A stretch of DNA of 64,000 bases from Gordonia gummivorans (GCF_022513585.1 NZ_JAKWBF010000025.1:22270-86269), one strand, 5' to 3'. Counted from the stretch's first letter, positions 9,733 to 19,239 are shown. Made by a program: numbers and translations. Notes: generated by a model not told the origin, from the sequence alone.

Positions 9733-10524
9733 TCACTTCGACCGCCGCGCAGCAATCACTCTGTCGCGCACCTCGTCCGGCCAGATGTTGCGTGTCGGCG
9801 CCACTGCGTCGATCGCCGAAAGTCTTGCTGCATAACGCTTCAGGGCGCGTCGGTCTCCGTCGGACTGCGTGATGCCCAGGTACTCGGCGGCGACCGGGTG
9901 CTGGATGGCCCGCACTGCGGCGGTAGGGAGCTTCTTGAAGAACCAGTAGTCGGGTCGCAGGAGTTGATCGCGGTACCAGGCCACGCCCGGTTCGGGGTCG
10001 AGTTCGGTCGCGAGTGCATATGCGAAGTACTCGTCGAACTCGGCAAGGGTCGCGGGCATCACGCGCGACGAGATACCGAAGCGGCGATACCACTCACAGG
10101 TCTCGGCGTAGAGCTGTTCCCGCATTGGCTCGGTCAGGCCGCCGAAGAAGACATCGACGCACGTGAACAGGGCGTCGACGTAGGTGGCGTGCTCGAAGAA
10201 GAACACGTCGGGGTTGAGCGCGTGGTAGCGCCGACCGTCGGGGCGTTGGCCGTGGAACTCGTCGTGGCTGTAGCGGATCATGCGCACCTCGTCGAAGTCC
10301 GCGTCGTAGGCCGACCGCACGATGCACGGTGCCGTGCGCTGCTTGTGCACAAAGACGCGCCGCTTCACCAGCGAGAACTCGTGGGTGGCCGACGCGATCG
10401 ACGGGTGCAGCATCTGCAGCGAGACCGCCCGGCAGATCGACATGACGAACCGGCGGTCGCCGAGATAGCGCCACAGCAGTGAGTTCTCGTCGAGCGTGAC
10501 ATCTGCGTCGTTGCTGATGGTCAT
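9733..10524 (-). CDS. MpaB/rubber-oxygenase-family (DUF2236) protein
   Basis: A 263-residue protein of the oxygenase MpaB family, whose best-known relatives are latex-clearing protein and fungal MpaB; the domain binds haem through conserved His residues. Supporting features are the early LLWRYLGDRRFV segment, QMLHPSIASATHE (candidate axial His), the central RMIRYSHDEFHG motif and FFEHATYVDALF. No signal peptide is visible, so it is probably cytoplasmic, like many actinobacterial paralogues of unknown substrate. The ATG at 10524 is used; GTGCCACG just upstream gives only a weak ribosome-binding site. It is divergent from the hydrolase at 10651. Confidence 0.8.
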   Translation of the reverse strand: MTISNDADVTLDENSLLWRYLGDRRFVMSICRAVSLQMLHPSIASATHEFSLVKRRVFVHKQRTAPCIVRSAYDADFDEVRMIRYSHDEFHGQRPDGRRYHALNPDVFFFEHATYVDALFTCVDVFFGGLTEPMREQLYAETCEWYRRFGISSRVMPATLAEFDEYFAYALATELDPEPGVAWYRDQLLRPDYWFFKKLPTAAVRAIQHPVAAEYLGITQSDGDRRALKRYAARLSAIDAVAPTRNIWPDEVRDRVIAARRSK

Positions 10525-10650
10525 CGTGGCACCCCCGTCGGACCGATTATCTGATCACAACTGTAGTCAGACTTGGCCGCCGTTTCGCCCCCGGTCACCA
10601 AACTGCGACCTACCATCGAGACGCGGGGATCACCGAGTGAGGAGACCGAC

Positions 10651-11805
10651 GTGGGCAATGGCGCCGACATCGAGGTACACGGCGAAGCGGACTCGCGCTT
10701 CGCCGGCGTCCGGGACGCGCTATCCGAGCAACTTGCGTCGGGTGAAGAGCTCGGTGCCGCGATCGCCGTGGATATCGACGGCGACCTCGTGGTCGACCTG
10801 TGGGGTGGTCACCGCGATGCGGCTCGCACGCTGCCGTGGGACCGCGACACCATCGTCAACGTGTGGTCGACGACCAAGGAGGTCACCGCCCTCGCGGTGC
10901 TGATGCTGGTCGAGCGGGGCCTGGTGGATCTGTACTCGCCGGTGGCCACCTATTGGCCGGAGTTCGCGCAGAACGGCAAGGAAGCGATCGAGGTGCGCCA
11001 CGTCATGGCGCACACGTCGGGGGTGTCGGGCTGGGATCAGCCGTTCACCATCACCGACATGTACGACTGGGACAAATCCGTCGGCCAGTTGGCCCGGCAG
11101 GCGCCGTGGTGGGAGCCGGGTACCGCGTCGGGCTATCACGCGCAGAACCAGGGGCATCTGCTCGGTGAGATCGTTCGGCGGGTGACGGGCAAGCACCTCA
11201 AGCAGTTCGTCGCCGACGAGATCGCCGGGCCGCTCGGCGTCGACCTCCAGATCGGGGCCAAGCCTGAGGACGACGACCGGATCGCGGAGATCATTCCGCC
11301 ACCACCTCTCGATCTCGACTTCTCGTCGGTGCCCGCCGACTCGCCGATGATCCGCACCTTCACCGGTCCGGTCGCAAGTGCCAACGCCGCCAACAGCATT
11401 GCGTGGCGTCGTGCCGACATGGGCGCGCTCAACGGACATTCGAATGCCCGTGCGCTGGCGCGGACACTGTCGGCGATCTCTCGCGGTGGGTCGGTCGATG
11501 GCGTGAACCTGTTGTCCGAGAAGACGATCGACCACATCTTCGACGAGCAGGCGCGCGGCGTGGATTTGGTTCTCGGCGTGCCGTTACGCTTCGGGATCGG
11601 ATTCGGCCTGCCTGAGCCCGTCACCGTCCCGTCGCTGCCCGACGAGCGAATCTGTTTCTGGGGCGGCTGGGGAGGATCGGTGACCGCGATGTTCCCCGAC
11701 CGGCGACTCACCATCTCCTATGTCATGAACAAGATGGGGCCGGGCATCATCGGGTCGGACCGATCTGACGCCTACACCCGCGCGATCCTGGCGGCCGTGC
11801 CGTAA
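10651..11805 (+). CDS. Beta-lactamase-fold serine hydrolase (class C/esterase type)
   Basis: A 384-residue cytoplasmic serine hydrolase of the class C beta-lactamase/EstB-like family. The nucleophile motif SxxK appears as STTK near residue 73, the tyrosine motif as YHAQN near 165 and HTSG near 130. The C-terminal GGWGGS segment (about 340) takes the place of the KTG box. Relatives are mostly esterases or lipases of broad specificity; there is no signal peptide, which argues against a peptidoglycan role. GTG at 10651 is chosen because GAGGAG stands 7 bases before it; an in-frame extension to 10573 lacks such a site. Confidence 0.8.
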   Translation: MGNGADIEVHGEADSRFAGVRDALSEQLASGEELGAAIAVDIDGDLVVDLWGGHRDAARTLPWDRDTIVNVWSTTKEVTALAVLMLVERGLVDLYSPVATYWPEFAQNGKEAIEVRHVMAHTSGVSGWDQPFTITDMYDWDKSVGQLARQAPWWEPGTASGYHAQNQGHLLGEIVRRVTGKHLKQFVADEIAGPLGVDLQIGAKPEDDDRIAEIIPPPPLDLDFSSVPADSPMIRTFTGPVASANAANSIAWRRADMGALNGHSNARALARTLSAISRGGSVDGVNLLSEKTIDHIFDEQARGVDLVLGVPLRFGIGFGLPEPVTVPSLPDERICFWGGWGGSVTAMFPDRRLTISYVMNKMGPGIIGSDRSDAYTRAILAAVP

Positions 11806-11811
11806 CTTCGT

Positions 11812-11873
11812 GGCCGCTTCCCTCCGCTCCCTGAGGTGTGAGGAGCGCAAGCGACGAGCCTCGAAGGGCAGGT
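11812..11873 (-). repeat. Dispersed intergenic repeat, copy A
   Basis: Read on the minus strand this gives a CTTCGAGGCTCGTCGCTTGC block followed by CTCCTCACACCTCAGGGAGC. The same two blocks occur on the plus strand at 50137-50230 and 60326-60443. It sits between the serine hydrolase and the small membrane reading frame. Repeated occurrence is seen directly; the function is unknown. Confidence 0.75.
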
Positions 11874-11881
11874 GACGAACG

Positions 11882-12085
11882 CTGATCTCCCTCCTCATCG
11901 TCCTGCTCGTCCTCGGCACTGCCGCCTCGGCCTGCGCCGTCATCGCGGCCTACGTCTACCTTCGGGATCGCCCCGACCGCGATCGCGAGACTCGAGATCG
12001 ACTGGCACGACGATGGCTTGTGGCCACCGCCATTCTGGGGTTGTCGGTCATCGTGTTGCGGTTTGTGTGGGTGTTGTTGCTGTGA
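11882..12085 (+). CDS. Possible small two-helix membrane protein
   Basis: An open frame of 67 codons predicts two hydrophobic helices (about residues 1-22 and 47-66) separated by a charged Arg/Asp-rich loop. G/C-ending codons are typical of genuine local genes. An in-frame TGA at 11873-11875 means the only available starts are CTG at 11882 or ACG just before it, so either initiation is non-canonical or the frame is a remnant. The GGCAGGTG just upstream could serve as a ribosome-binding site. Its last 38 bases overlap the 3' end of the P-type ATPase gene on the opposite strand. No family is recognised. Confidence 0.4.
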   Translation: MISLLIVLLVLGTAASACAVIAAYVYLRDRPDRDRETRDRLARRWLVATAILGLSVIVLRFVWVLLL

Positions 12086-14798
12086 TCCCCTGTACCGGAA
12101 AGGCAATACGCACCACGGCCTTCCGGATCTCCTCCGCCCAGAGCACCGACGATGCGACCGCCACCGCGAACGCCCACTGCGGAGCTGTCAGCGACGTGGT
12201 GTCGAAAAGGTTCTGCAGGAAACCGACATTCAGCACCGCGATCTGCAGGATGATCACGCCGACGATGGCGAACCACACGGCCTGATTGGTGAACGTCTGC
12301 AACGAGAACACCGAGTGGCGATCCGACCGCACGTTGAGCAGGTTGAAGACCTGGTAGAAGACGAAGGTCGTGAAGCCCAGAGTTGTTGCGAACAGGGCGT
12401 CGTCGGCGCTGTCGGGGAAGATGTCGTCGGCGAAGACGAGCACGAGGATCGTGCCCACCGACATCACGACACCCAGGAACAGGATGCGGACCAACCGATT
12501 TCGGTTGAGGAGTTGTTCCGACGGTGACCGTGGTTTCTCACGCATGACGTCGGGTTCGGTGGGGTCGACGCCCAGCGCCAGCGCCGGCGGGCCGTCCATG
12601 ATGATGTTGACCAACAGGATCTGCAACGCCGTGAACGGTGCGCCGCCGGCGATACCGAACACCCCCGCGGTGAGGAAGATGATCACGAATCCCCATGCGG
12701 TGGTGAGCTGGAACTTCACGAACTTGATGATGTTCGCGTAGATGCCACGCCCATCACGCACGGCCGCGACGATGGTGGCGAAGTTGTCGTCTGTGAGGAT
12801 CATCTTGGCGGCGCCCTTGGAGACGTCGGTGCCGGTGATCCCCATGGCGATGCCGATGTCGGCCTGTTTGAGCGCGGGTGCGTCGTTGACGCCGTCACCG
12901 GTCATGGCGACGACGTCACCCGCCTTCTGGAGGGATTCGACGTAGCGGATCTTGTGTTCGGGCGCGACCCGGGCCAGGACCCCGAATCCTTCAGCACGAG
13001 ATACGAGTTGGTCGTCGTCGATCTGGTCGAGGTCACTACCCGACACGGAGTCGCCGTCGATGCCGAGATCGTGGGCGATCGCGCTCGCGGTGGTGAGGTG
13101 GTCGCCGGTGATCATGTGGACGCCGATGCCTGCACCGTGTGCGATCTTGATGGCTTCCCGCGCCTCGGGGCGTGGCGGATCCAAGATGCCGACGACGGCG
13201 TAGACGACGAGGTCCTGCACCGCGTCGAACAATCCCTCGGCGTCGGACGGCAGTGTTTCCAGGGTGCGCCCGGCGATCATCAAGGTGCGTAGCCCTTGGC
13301 GTGCAAGGGAATCCACTGCGTCGGTGATGCGGTCACGGTCGGCGTCGGTGAGTTCACGCTCGCCGTCGCCACCGCGCAGACGATTGGCGCGAGTCAGCAG
13401 AACGCCTGGCGCACCCTTCGCGTAACAGCGCACCCGGTCCTGCGGGTTGGGTGTGCTGGTCTCGTGGAAGGTGGCCATGAACTTGTAGTCGGAGTCGAAC
13501 GGAACCTCACCGAGGCGCGGATGACTTTCCCGCGCACCCGCGACGTCGATGCCGCCCTTCTCCGCGAGGACCACGAGCGCGCCCTCGGTCGGGTCGCCGA
13601 CGAGCGTTCCGTCGGAGACCGACGCGTCGTTGCACAGCGACATCGCCAGATAGGCGCGGCGGAAATCGGGCAGCGGTTCCTCACCGTCGCTGAGGATGTT
13701 GCCGTCGGTCGCGTACCCCTCACCGGTGACGCGGTAGCTCTTGCCGCCGGCCAGGAAGCGTCGCACCGTCATCTCGTTGAGCGTGAGCGTGCCGGTCTTG
13801 TCGGTCGCGATCTGGGTGGTGCTTCCCAGCGTCTCGACCGCGGCGAGCTGTTTGATGATGGCGCCGCGTTTCGCCAGCCGCGACGCACCCAGCGCGAGAG
13901 TGAACGCGACGACGGCGGTCAGGCCCTCGGGGATGGTCGCGACGGCAAGCGACACGGCGGTGAGGAGGAGGTCGTCCCACGACTCGCCACGAAGCAGACC
14001 CAGAACGAACACGATCACGACCACGACGATCGCGATGATCGTCAGCAGTGTCGCCAGCTGATCGATGCGACGCTGCAGCGGGGTCTTGTCGGTGCCCGCC
14101 GAGCCGAGCAGCCCGGCGATCTTGCCGATCTGGGTGTGCATGCCGGTCGCCGTGACCACCATGACGGCGCGGCCGCGGGTGATCTCGGTGTTCATGTAGA
14201 GCATGTTGGTGCGGTCGCCGACGGGGAGGTCGGGGTCGTCGAGGGCTTCGGTGGTCTTGTCGACGGGCTGCGACTCACCGGTGAGCGCCGCCTCGGCCAC
14301 CTGCAATCGCGCCGCCTCGACCACTCGGCCGTCGGCTGGTGTCGCGTCACCGGCCTCGAGGAGAACGACGTCGCCGGGCACCAGATCGGTGCGATCGATC
14401 TGCTGCTCACGACCGTCGCGCCGGACGCGGGATCGCGCGATGGACATCGTCTGCAGCGCCTTGAGACTCTCCTCCGCGCGCGACTCCTGGACGTAATTGA
14501 GCACCGTGTTCAACGTGATGACCAGCAGGATCACCACCGGCGTCTCCCACTCGTGCGACACCCCCGCGCTCACGGCGGCGGCCGCGATGAGCACCAGCGT
14601 CATCTTGTCGGCGAGCAGCCGGACGATCTTGCGCAGAGCGGATTCGCCGGCTTGTTCGTCGAGCCGGTTGGCGCCGGAGGTTTCGCGTCGATGCGCTGCT
14701 TCGGTGTCGGAAAGTCCCTGTGCGGTATCGACATTCAGGGTCGTGGTGATGGTGTCCGGACTCGACGTGTGGACGGTGTCGGGGTCGATGTCAGCCAT
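12048..14798 (-). CDS. Cation-translocating P-type ATPase (P2, Ca2+/cation type)
   Basis: A 916-residue ion pump. The N-terminal cation-ATPase domain is followed by two helices, an actuator domain with LTGES (about 180), the PEGL motif in helix 4 (ATIPEGLTAV), the phosphorylation loop DKTGTLT (about 325) and the hinge TGDGVNDAPALKQADIGIAMG. Six C-terminal helices complete the P2-type layout. PEGL and the absence of N-terminal metal-binding CxxC motifs point to Ca2+, Mg2+ or Na+/K+-like transport rather than heavy metals; the exact ion is not determined. AAGGAG 6 bases before the ATG at 14798 decides the start against an upstream in-frame codon. It is a single gene. Confidence 0.88.
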   Translation of the reverse strand: MADIDPDTVHTSSPDTITTTLNVDTAQGLSDTEAAHRRETSGANRLDEQAGESALRKIVRLLADKMTLVLIAAAAVSAGVSHEWETPVVILLVITLNTVLNYVQESRAEESLKALQTMSIARSRVRRDGREQQIDRTDLVPGDVVLLEAGDATPADGRVVEAARLQVAEAALTGESQPVDKTTEALDDPDLPVGDRTNMLYMNTEITRGRAVMVVTATGMHTQIGKIAGLLGSAGTDKTPLQRRIDQLATLLTIIAIVVVVIVFVLGLLRGESWDDLLLTAVSLAVATIPEGLTAVVAFTLALGASRLAKRGAIIKQLAAVETLGSTTQIATDKTGTLTLNEMTVRRFLAGGKSYRVTGEGYATDGNILSDGEEPLPDFRRAYLAMSLCNDASVSDGTLVGDPTEGALVVLAEKGGIDVAGARESHPRLGEVPFDSDYKFMATFHETSTPNPQDRVRCYAKGAPGVLLTRANRLRGGDGERELTDADRDRITDAVDSLARQGLRTLMIAGRTLETLPSDAEGLFDAVQDLVVYAVVGILDPPRPEAREAIKIAHGAGIGVHMITGDHLTTASAIAHDLGIDGDSVSGSDLDQIDDDQLVSRAEGFGVLARVAPEHKIRYVESLQKAGDVVAMTGDGVNDAPALKQADIGIAMGITGTDVSKGAAKMILTDDNFATIVAAVRDGRGIYANIIKFVKFQLTTAWGFVIIFLTAGVFGIAGGAPFTALQILLVNIIMDGPPALALGVDPTEPDVMREKPRSPSEQLLNRNRLVRILFLGVVMSVGTILVLVFADDIFPDSADDALFATTLGFTTFVFYQVFNLLNVRSDRHSVFSLQTFTNQAVWFAIVGVIILQIAVLNVGFLQNLFDTTSLTAPQWAFAVAVASSVLWAEEIRKAVVRIAFPVQGITATTPTQTATR

Positions 14799-15053
14799 GG
14801 CGCTCCTTCGCGACGTCCCGCGTTCGAGCACGGGGTCTCACCGTGAATCTGAGTTGAGCTAAGCACAGATCACTACTCGTCGGGCGCTTGCCGACTCCCT
14901 GGCAGATCTGGTGTCTTCCTGCACGACGTCGTGGTGAGATCCGCATCGATGACACGCGACATGGGCGTCAACTGGATAATCCAGACGACGACGCTGACCG
15001 GTGTCATCGGTGCGGTTCGCGCAGTCAGGAAAAACGAGTTCTCGGAGGTAACG

Positions 15054-15446
15054 ATGCCGACCAACGGTTGGGAGTTCTGGCGTCTCATCCGCGTCGACGA
15101 TGAGTCGGTGGACTGGCTGGCAGCCACCAAGCCGAACGCCCGCGCTTTCATCGATCAGCGCAAGGTGTGGACGCTGATCCCGAACCGATCGATGTTCATC
15201 GCCAACTGGTTTGTGACCGAGGACCATCACCGCGGCTCCGATTACTTGTGGACCCACGAGAACATCGACGTCGACGAAGCGCGCGAGATCGCACTCGAGG
15301 TTCCCGACATTGGTGGCGACGAGTTGCAGCGCATCACCAGCCCCAAAGCTGGACTGACGCTGGACCAGATCGACCGCTATCCGGTGGAGAAGGTGCTGGG
15401 CAACCGCGTGGCGACAGTGTTGAGTGCTCGGCGATCACGCCGCTGA
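15054..15446 (+). CDS. Hypothetical 130-residue protein
   Basis: A soluble protein with no signal peptide or membrane segment and a mixed alpha/beta composition. The N-terminus (MPTNGWEFWRLIRVDDES) is rich in aromatics and charged residues. I do not recognise a family or catalytic motif. The ATG at 15054 has a strong GGAGG 6 bases upstream; the frame stays open further upstream, but without a comparable site. Its last 12 bases overlap the end of the DUF808 gene on the other strand. Confidence 0.65.
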   Translation: MPTNGWEFWRLIRVDDESVDWLAATKPNARAFIDQRKVWTLIPNRSMFIANWFVTEDHHRGSDYLWTHENIDVDEAREIALEVPDIGGDELQRITSPKAGLTLDQIDRYPVEKVLGNRVATVLSARRSRR

Positions 15447-16403
15447 CTCAGCAGGCTCCTTCTTTTTGCGCCGCGGGATGAAGTGCATGATCACCACGAT
15501 GATCACGCCGACCACCAATCCCACGAGCGCCGACACCACCGTCCCAGCGGTCCAACTCAACAGTCCCCCGAATCCATGGGCGAGTTCTTCGAACCAGTGC
15601 TCGATGTCGTGTAGACGGTCGGCGGGCCAGTGGAATCCGGCCTCGCCGACGTTGACGATCAGAATGTGGCCACCGACCCACAGCATGGCGGCGATGCCGA
15701 CGACGGTGAGCGTGGACATGATCTTCGGCATCGCCTTGACCAGGCCACGCCCAATTCGCTGGCTGACCGTCGACTCGCGCTGCGCCAACGACAGCCCGAC
15801 GTCGTCCATCTTGACGATCACTCCGACCACGCCGTAGACGAGGATCGTGATGAGGAAGGCGACGACGATGAGCACCAACAGCCGTGTCAGGAATGGTTCG
15901 GATTCCACCGACGACAACGAGATCACCATGATCTCCGCCGACAAGATGAGGTCGGTGCGGATCGCGCCGTTGACCATCGTCTTCTCGAACTCCGGGCCCT
16001 TCTCCGCAGCCGGCACGTCGTCGTCGGCGTGGTCGTGGGAGTGTCCACCGCCGAACGCCTCGTACACCTTCTCGGCGCCCTCGTAAGAGAGGAACAGACC
16101 GCCGGCGATCAGCAGATACGGCAGCGCCTGAGGAAGAAACTGACTGAGGATCATCGCCACCGGCAGGATGATCAGCAGCTTGTTGCGTATCGACCCGATG
16201 GCGATCTTGCGGACGATCGGCAGCTCACGGTCAGGGGTGAAGCCGTGGACATACCGGGGCGTCACGGCGGTGTCGTCGACCACCACGCCAGCCGCCTTGA
16301 CACTGGCCTTACCGGCTGCCGCGCCGATGTCGTCGATCGATGCCGCGGCCACCTTGGTCAGGGCCACGATGTCGTCGAGCAGGGCAACGAGGCCACCAGC
16401 CAC
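15435..16403 (-). CDS. DUF808 (YedI-like) inner-membrane protein
   Basis: A 322-residue polytopic membrane protein of the DUF808/YedI family. The family start MAGGLVALLDDIVALTK is obvious, followed by a VKAAGVVVDDTAVTP region and several hydrophobic segments (about 80-110, 140-160, 170-195, 220-245 and 280-305). The loop near 120 contains HSHDHADDD, which could bind metal. Molecular function of the family is unknown. GTG at 16403 follows GGAGG at 5-6 bases, which fixes the start. No partners are visible. Confidence 0.85.
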   Translation of the reverse strand: MAGGLVALLDDIVALTKVAAASIDDIGAAAGKASVKAAGVVVDDTAVTPRYVHGFTPDRELPIVRKIAIGSIRNKLLIILPVAMILSQFLPQALPYLLIAGGLFLSYEGAEKVYEAFGGGHSHDHADDDVPAAEKGPEFEKTMVNGAIRTDLILSAEIMVISLSSVESEPFLTRLLVLIVVAFLITILVYGVVGVIVKMDDVGLSLAQRESTVSQRIGRGLVKAMPKIMSTLTVVGIAAMLWVGGHILIVNVGEAGFHWPADRLHDIEHWFEELAHGFGGLLSWTAGTVVSALVGLVVGVIIVVIMHFIPRRKKKEPAESAA

Positions 16404-16841
16404 AGGAACCTCCAGAGAAGCGAGCGCGAGTCAACGAACAGTATGGCCCACCGGTCAGTCTGACCGGGATCGGCAATATGACCGATGCGCGTGCTGCCCT
16501 GGCCGGCCTAATCCGGCGACGGTGCGAGATCACTGGCTCGGACCGTGAACCCGCCACGTTCGCGGGCATGTCGAAGCGCGCTCTCGGGGGCTCTCTCGCC
16601 CACATCCTCGGGGAGGTCGTCCTCGCCCAGGCATGGCGTGCGCTCGTCGGGTGTGGCGAGGTTGAATACCGTGCCGCTCACTCTCAGCACGTGGAAGCAA
16701 GGTAGCCAGCCTGCGCGCTCGATGCTGCCGCGCCGGCTGCGGTCGAATCGCTTGAGCTCGCCGTCGTTGGACCGCGCGCAAACCCTGGTGAGTGGTTGTC
16801 AGGCAACGCAAGTTCTCCTCGACGGAAGCCTCCGCTCCGCT
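16404..16841. other. 438-base interval without a confident gene
   Basis: No confidently coding frame is seen. The minus strand between about 16800 and 16508 has one open frame whose last 75 codons look protein-like (acidic and Arg-rich, ending near 16508), but it has only GTG starts and no clear ribosome-binding site. It may be the 3' remnant of a gene lost during accessory-DNA turnover. Confidence 0.4.
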
Positions 16842-17240
16842 TCACTCGACTTCGCCACGCGGGGCTTCGTGATCCGTACCCAGCGCACTGTCCTCGATGA
16901 CCGTGGAAGCACCCTCGATGAGCGCACTCAACGACTCGTGCCAGGCAGGCAAGTCCCTGGAAAGGGTGAGCCAGCTGAGTTCGCGGTTGATTTCGTCGTA
17001 CTGGTGGATCAGAAAGTTGCGATTGGCGACTGCGAGCGACCATTCGACGCCCTCGGGCGCAAGGAGTCCTACCCTGGAGAGTCGATTGGCGGACTCACCG
17101 AGCTTCATCATCAGGGAGTCGCCAGCCTCCTGCAGCAGATGATCGCCCATGTAGGCGTCCTTGCCGCGGCTGTTGATTTCCTCCACGTGTAGCAGCCAGG
17201 CGTGGATATGTAGGAGCTCCTTGGCCGCTTTCCGGTCCAT
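16842..17240 (-). CDS. hepT: HepT-like HEPN toxin (DUF86)
   Basis: A 132-residue all-helical HEPN-domain protein. The RNase/toxin signature RX4HXY is present as R74-NFLI-H79-Q-Y81, matching HepT toxins that cleave RNA or are inactivated when the antitoxin polyadenylylates the Tyr. It is translated after the nucleotidyltransferase gene with a one-base TGATG overlap, the usual coupling of HEPN/MNT pairs. Order here is antitoxin first, toxin second. Role in growth arrest or phage defence is inferred from the family. Codon use resembles the neighbours. Confidence 0.85.
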   Translation of the reverse strand: MDRKAAKELLHIHAWLLHVEEINSRGKDAYMGDHLLQEAGDSLMMKLGESANRLSRVGLLAPEGVEWSLAVANRNFLIHQYDEINRELSWLTLSRDLPAWHESLSALIEGASTVIEDSALGTDHEAPRGEVE

Positions 17241-17713
17241 CAGAGCAGCACTGCCTCTCGACGAATGTCATCGTCGACGGTGGGCTTTAGGCCGCCGTAC
17301 TCGACGAGATCGATCTCTCGCCCGAGGACCTTCTCGAGCAGCTGTTTGAAGCCGACGAAGTCGAACGACGACGTCGCCTCGGGCGCCTCGACAAGCAGGT
17401 CGATATCCGACGTGGGATGCGCCTGATGGCGAGCCACCGAACCGAACACCGCCATCCGGGTGTATCCGCGTTCGGCCGCAAGGGTTTTGAGGACAGGCGC
17501 CGCAGCTTCCAACAGAACCTCCGGGTGAACATTGTCGAGGTCGGGAGCGAACTTGAGTTGCTGACTGACGGCCGGCTGCGTGATATCGAGGATCTCCGCG
17601 ATCTGGCGTTGGGACTTCCCGGTCGCGGCCAGCGCTCGCAAGGCAAGGATGCGTCGCAGGCGCGCAACATCTTCGGCACGCCGCGCGTTGCGGTATTCGG
17701 CAACCAGACCCAT
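17240..17713 (-). CDS. mntA: MntA-like nucleotidyltransferase antitoxin with N-terminal HTH
   Basis: A 157-residue two-domain protein. Residues about 30-53 form a helix-turn-helix (GKSQRQIAEILDITQPAVSQ). The C-terminal half is a minimal nucleotidyltransferase with the MNT signature GSX10DXD (G91-S92, D103, D105) followed by a DLLVE strand. MntA enzymes neutralise HepT by adding AMP to its Tyr; the fused DNA-binding domain suggests that this one also autoregulates the operon, which the single-domain MntA does not. The ATG at 17713 has AAGG 7 bases upstream. The gene is divergent from the Hsp70-like pseudogene, 175 bases away. Confidence 0.85.
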   Translation of the reverse strand: MGLVAEYRNARRAEDVARLRRILALRALAATGKSQRQIAEILDITQPAVSQQLKFAPDLDNVHPEVLLEAAAPVLKTLAAERGYTRMAVFGSVARHQAHPTSDIDLLVEAPEATSSFDFVGFKQLLEKVLGREIDLVEYGGLKPTVDDDIRREAVLL

Positions 17714-17888
17714 AAGTCAACCTTATCACCGGTCGGAACGAGTGGCGGTCCAAACTTTGGGCGCCGGCACTGTAAGCAAAACCACAACCAGCCTTCATCG
17801 TTTGACCAGCTAACAGGTTCATTCTGAATGGTGGTAGACCCCATCGGGCCCACCTACGCAGAGACAACGGACGTCGGCGGAGGTTCAC

Positions 17889-18955
17889 GTGAGCGTCGTT
17901 CTCGGGCTTCATCTTCAATCGGATCGCGTGCTGGCCGCAGTCGGCCCAGACGGCTCGGCCGGCGAGTCGCGACAGGTATTCCCGGCATCTCTGCGATGGC
18001 CGGCCGACACCGCACCGACGCTGCCCGACCGCCGGAACCACGACGCGATCTACCGCCATTTCGTCGACCACATCGGCGACCCGCGTCCGCTCTCGGTCCC
18101 GGGCGCACCGGATCGGCTGGCCGACGACCTCGCCGCCACGCTGATCGCGACGGTCGTCGCCGCCGTCGAAAGCAGCCGACACGAGCACGTCTCGCGGGTA
18201 CTCATCGCGCATCCGACGTATTGGACGGTGGCCCAGCTGTCGTCGTTTCACACCAGCCTCGTAGGGGCCGGGCTCGGCGAGAACCGCGCCCTGCTTCTCG
18301 CTCCAGACATCGACGTCGCCCTGGGGTGGATCGACCACACCAAGGACTCGTCGGCGCGCAACAGGTTTCGGTGTGCGATCTGCGTGCCGAGAGCGCGATC
18401 GTCGGCCATGCCCGACGGCCGCGCTCGGGTCATCTCACGGCTGTCACCGCACACGGCTATCCCGGTCTCGGCGTGTCCCGCCTCGACGAGCGTCTCGGAC
18501 GCCGTGTCCTGGCCAGATCGGCCCGCGCCGGCCGCCCGGTACCGCGCCATCCGGCCCTGCTCGCCCAAGTGCGTGCAATCTGCGCCGAGACTCGAAACAC
18601 GTTGCATACCGGTTCGATTCGAGTGGAGGTCGCGGCGCCCTGCACGCGTCGCATCGAAAAGCACAACGTGACAATTCATCCCGACGACGTCTACCAACTG
18701 GCCCGCCCCCACTCCGCCGAGATCGTGCGCGCCCTGCAGCGTTGCGCCGCACCTGGCGCAGAACCCGACCGCGTCGTCCTGATCGGCTCGGCACCACGCT
18801 TCCCGCTGCTTGCCGAAGCCGTGGCCGCGCGGTTCGGCTGCCCGGTGATCGTGCCCGACGATCCCGAGTTCGCCTGTGCGCGAGGGGCCGCTCTACTGGC
18901 TGAGGCAGCGCCCAACCCGCGGGCAGCACTGCCGATTCCGGATTCCGTCGTCTGA
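17889..18955 (+). pseudogene. Hsp70/DnaK-like ATPase, frameshifted
   Basis: An Hsp70-family (actin-fold ATPase) gene split between two frames. From the GTG at 17889 (GGAGG upstream) the frame reads VLGLHLQSDRVLAAVGPDG and a typical VLIAHPTYWT segment as far as about 18345. Homology-like sequence (VSVCDLRAESAIVG, then DRVVLIGSAPRFPLLAEAV, the phosphate/adenosine motif, and FACARGAALLAEA) then continues in another frame to 18955. A one-base loss around 18345-18365 explains this. If real, the original frame instead ends at 18671 as a truncated protein of about 260 residues. Actinobacterial genes of this kind are short Hsp70-like proteins without the substrate-binding lid. A sequencing error is the alternative. 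Confidence 0.75.
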
Positions 18956-19239
18956 GCGTGCCGCGGTCGAGCCGAGCGCCGAACTGGGTTGATACGTCGA
19001 CGGCCACCTGCTGAAGCTCGCCGGTTCTTGCCGCTCGGTGTAGACCTCACCCGGGCACACACTTCCCATCGACAGGTCATCCGGCAATCGAAACCAACCC
19101 GCACTGCGCCTGTTCACATAAGTGCAGGCCGCTCGTGTCCGCCGAATAGACCCGGTCTCGCCGCTGCGGTCCGCGCACTCTTTTTGTCGGACCATCCGGC
19201 TACAAACAGCAGCAGTACTTGACTGCCGAGGAGGCGCGC

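Noticed and set aside
11872..12285. Long plus-strand frame reading through the 3' end of the P-type ATPase gene
   Set aside because: Its product is Pro/Arg-rich without protein-like pattern and most of it is antisense to the ATPase; the alternative frame from 11882 is more credible.
13296..14846. 516-codon plus-strand open frame antisense to the P-type ATPase
   Set aside because: High-GC antisense frame over a clearly homologous gene; its translation is Arg/Asp/Val-rich with no domain.
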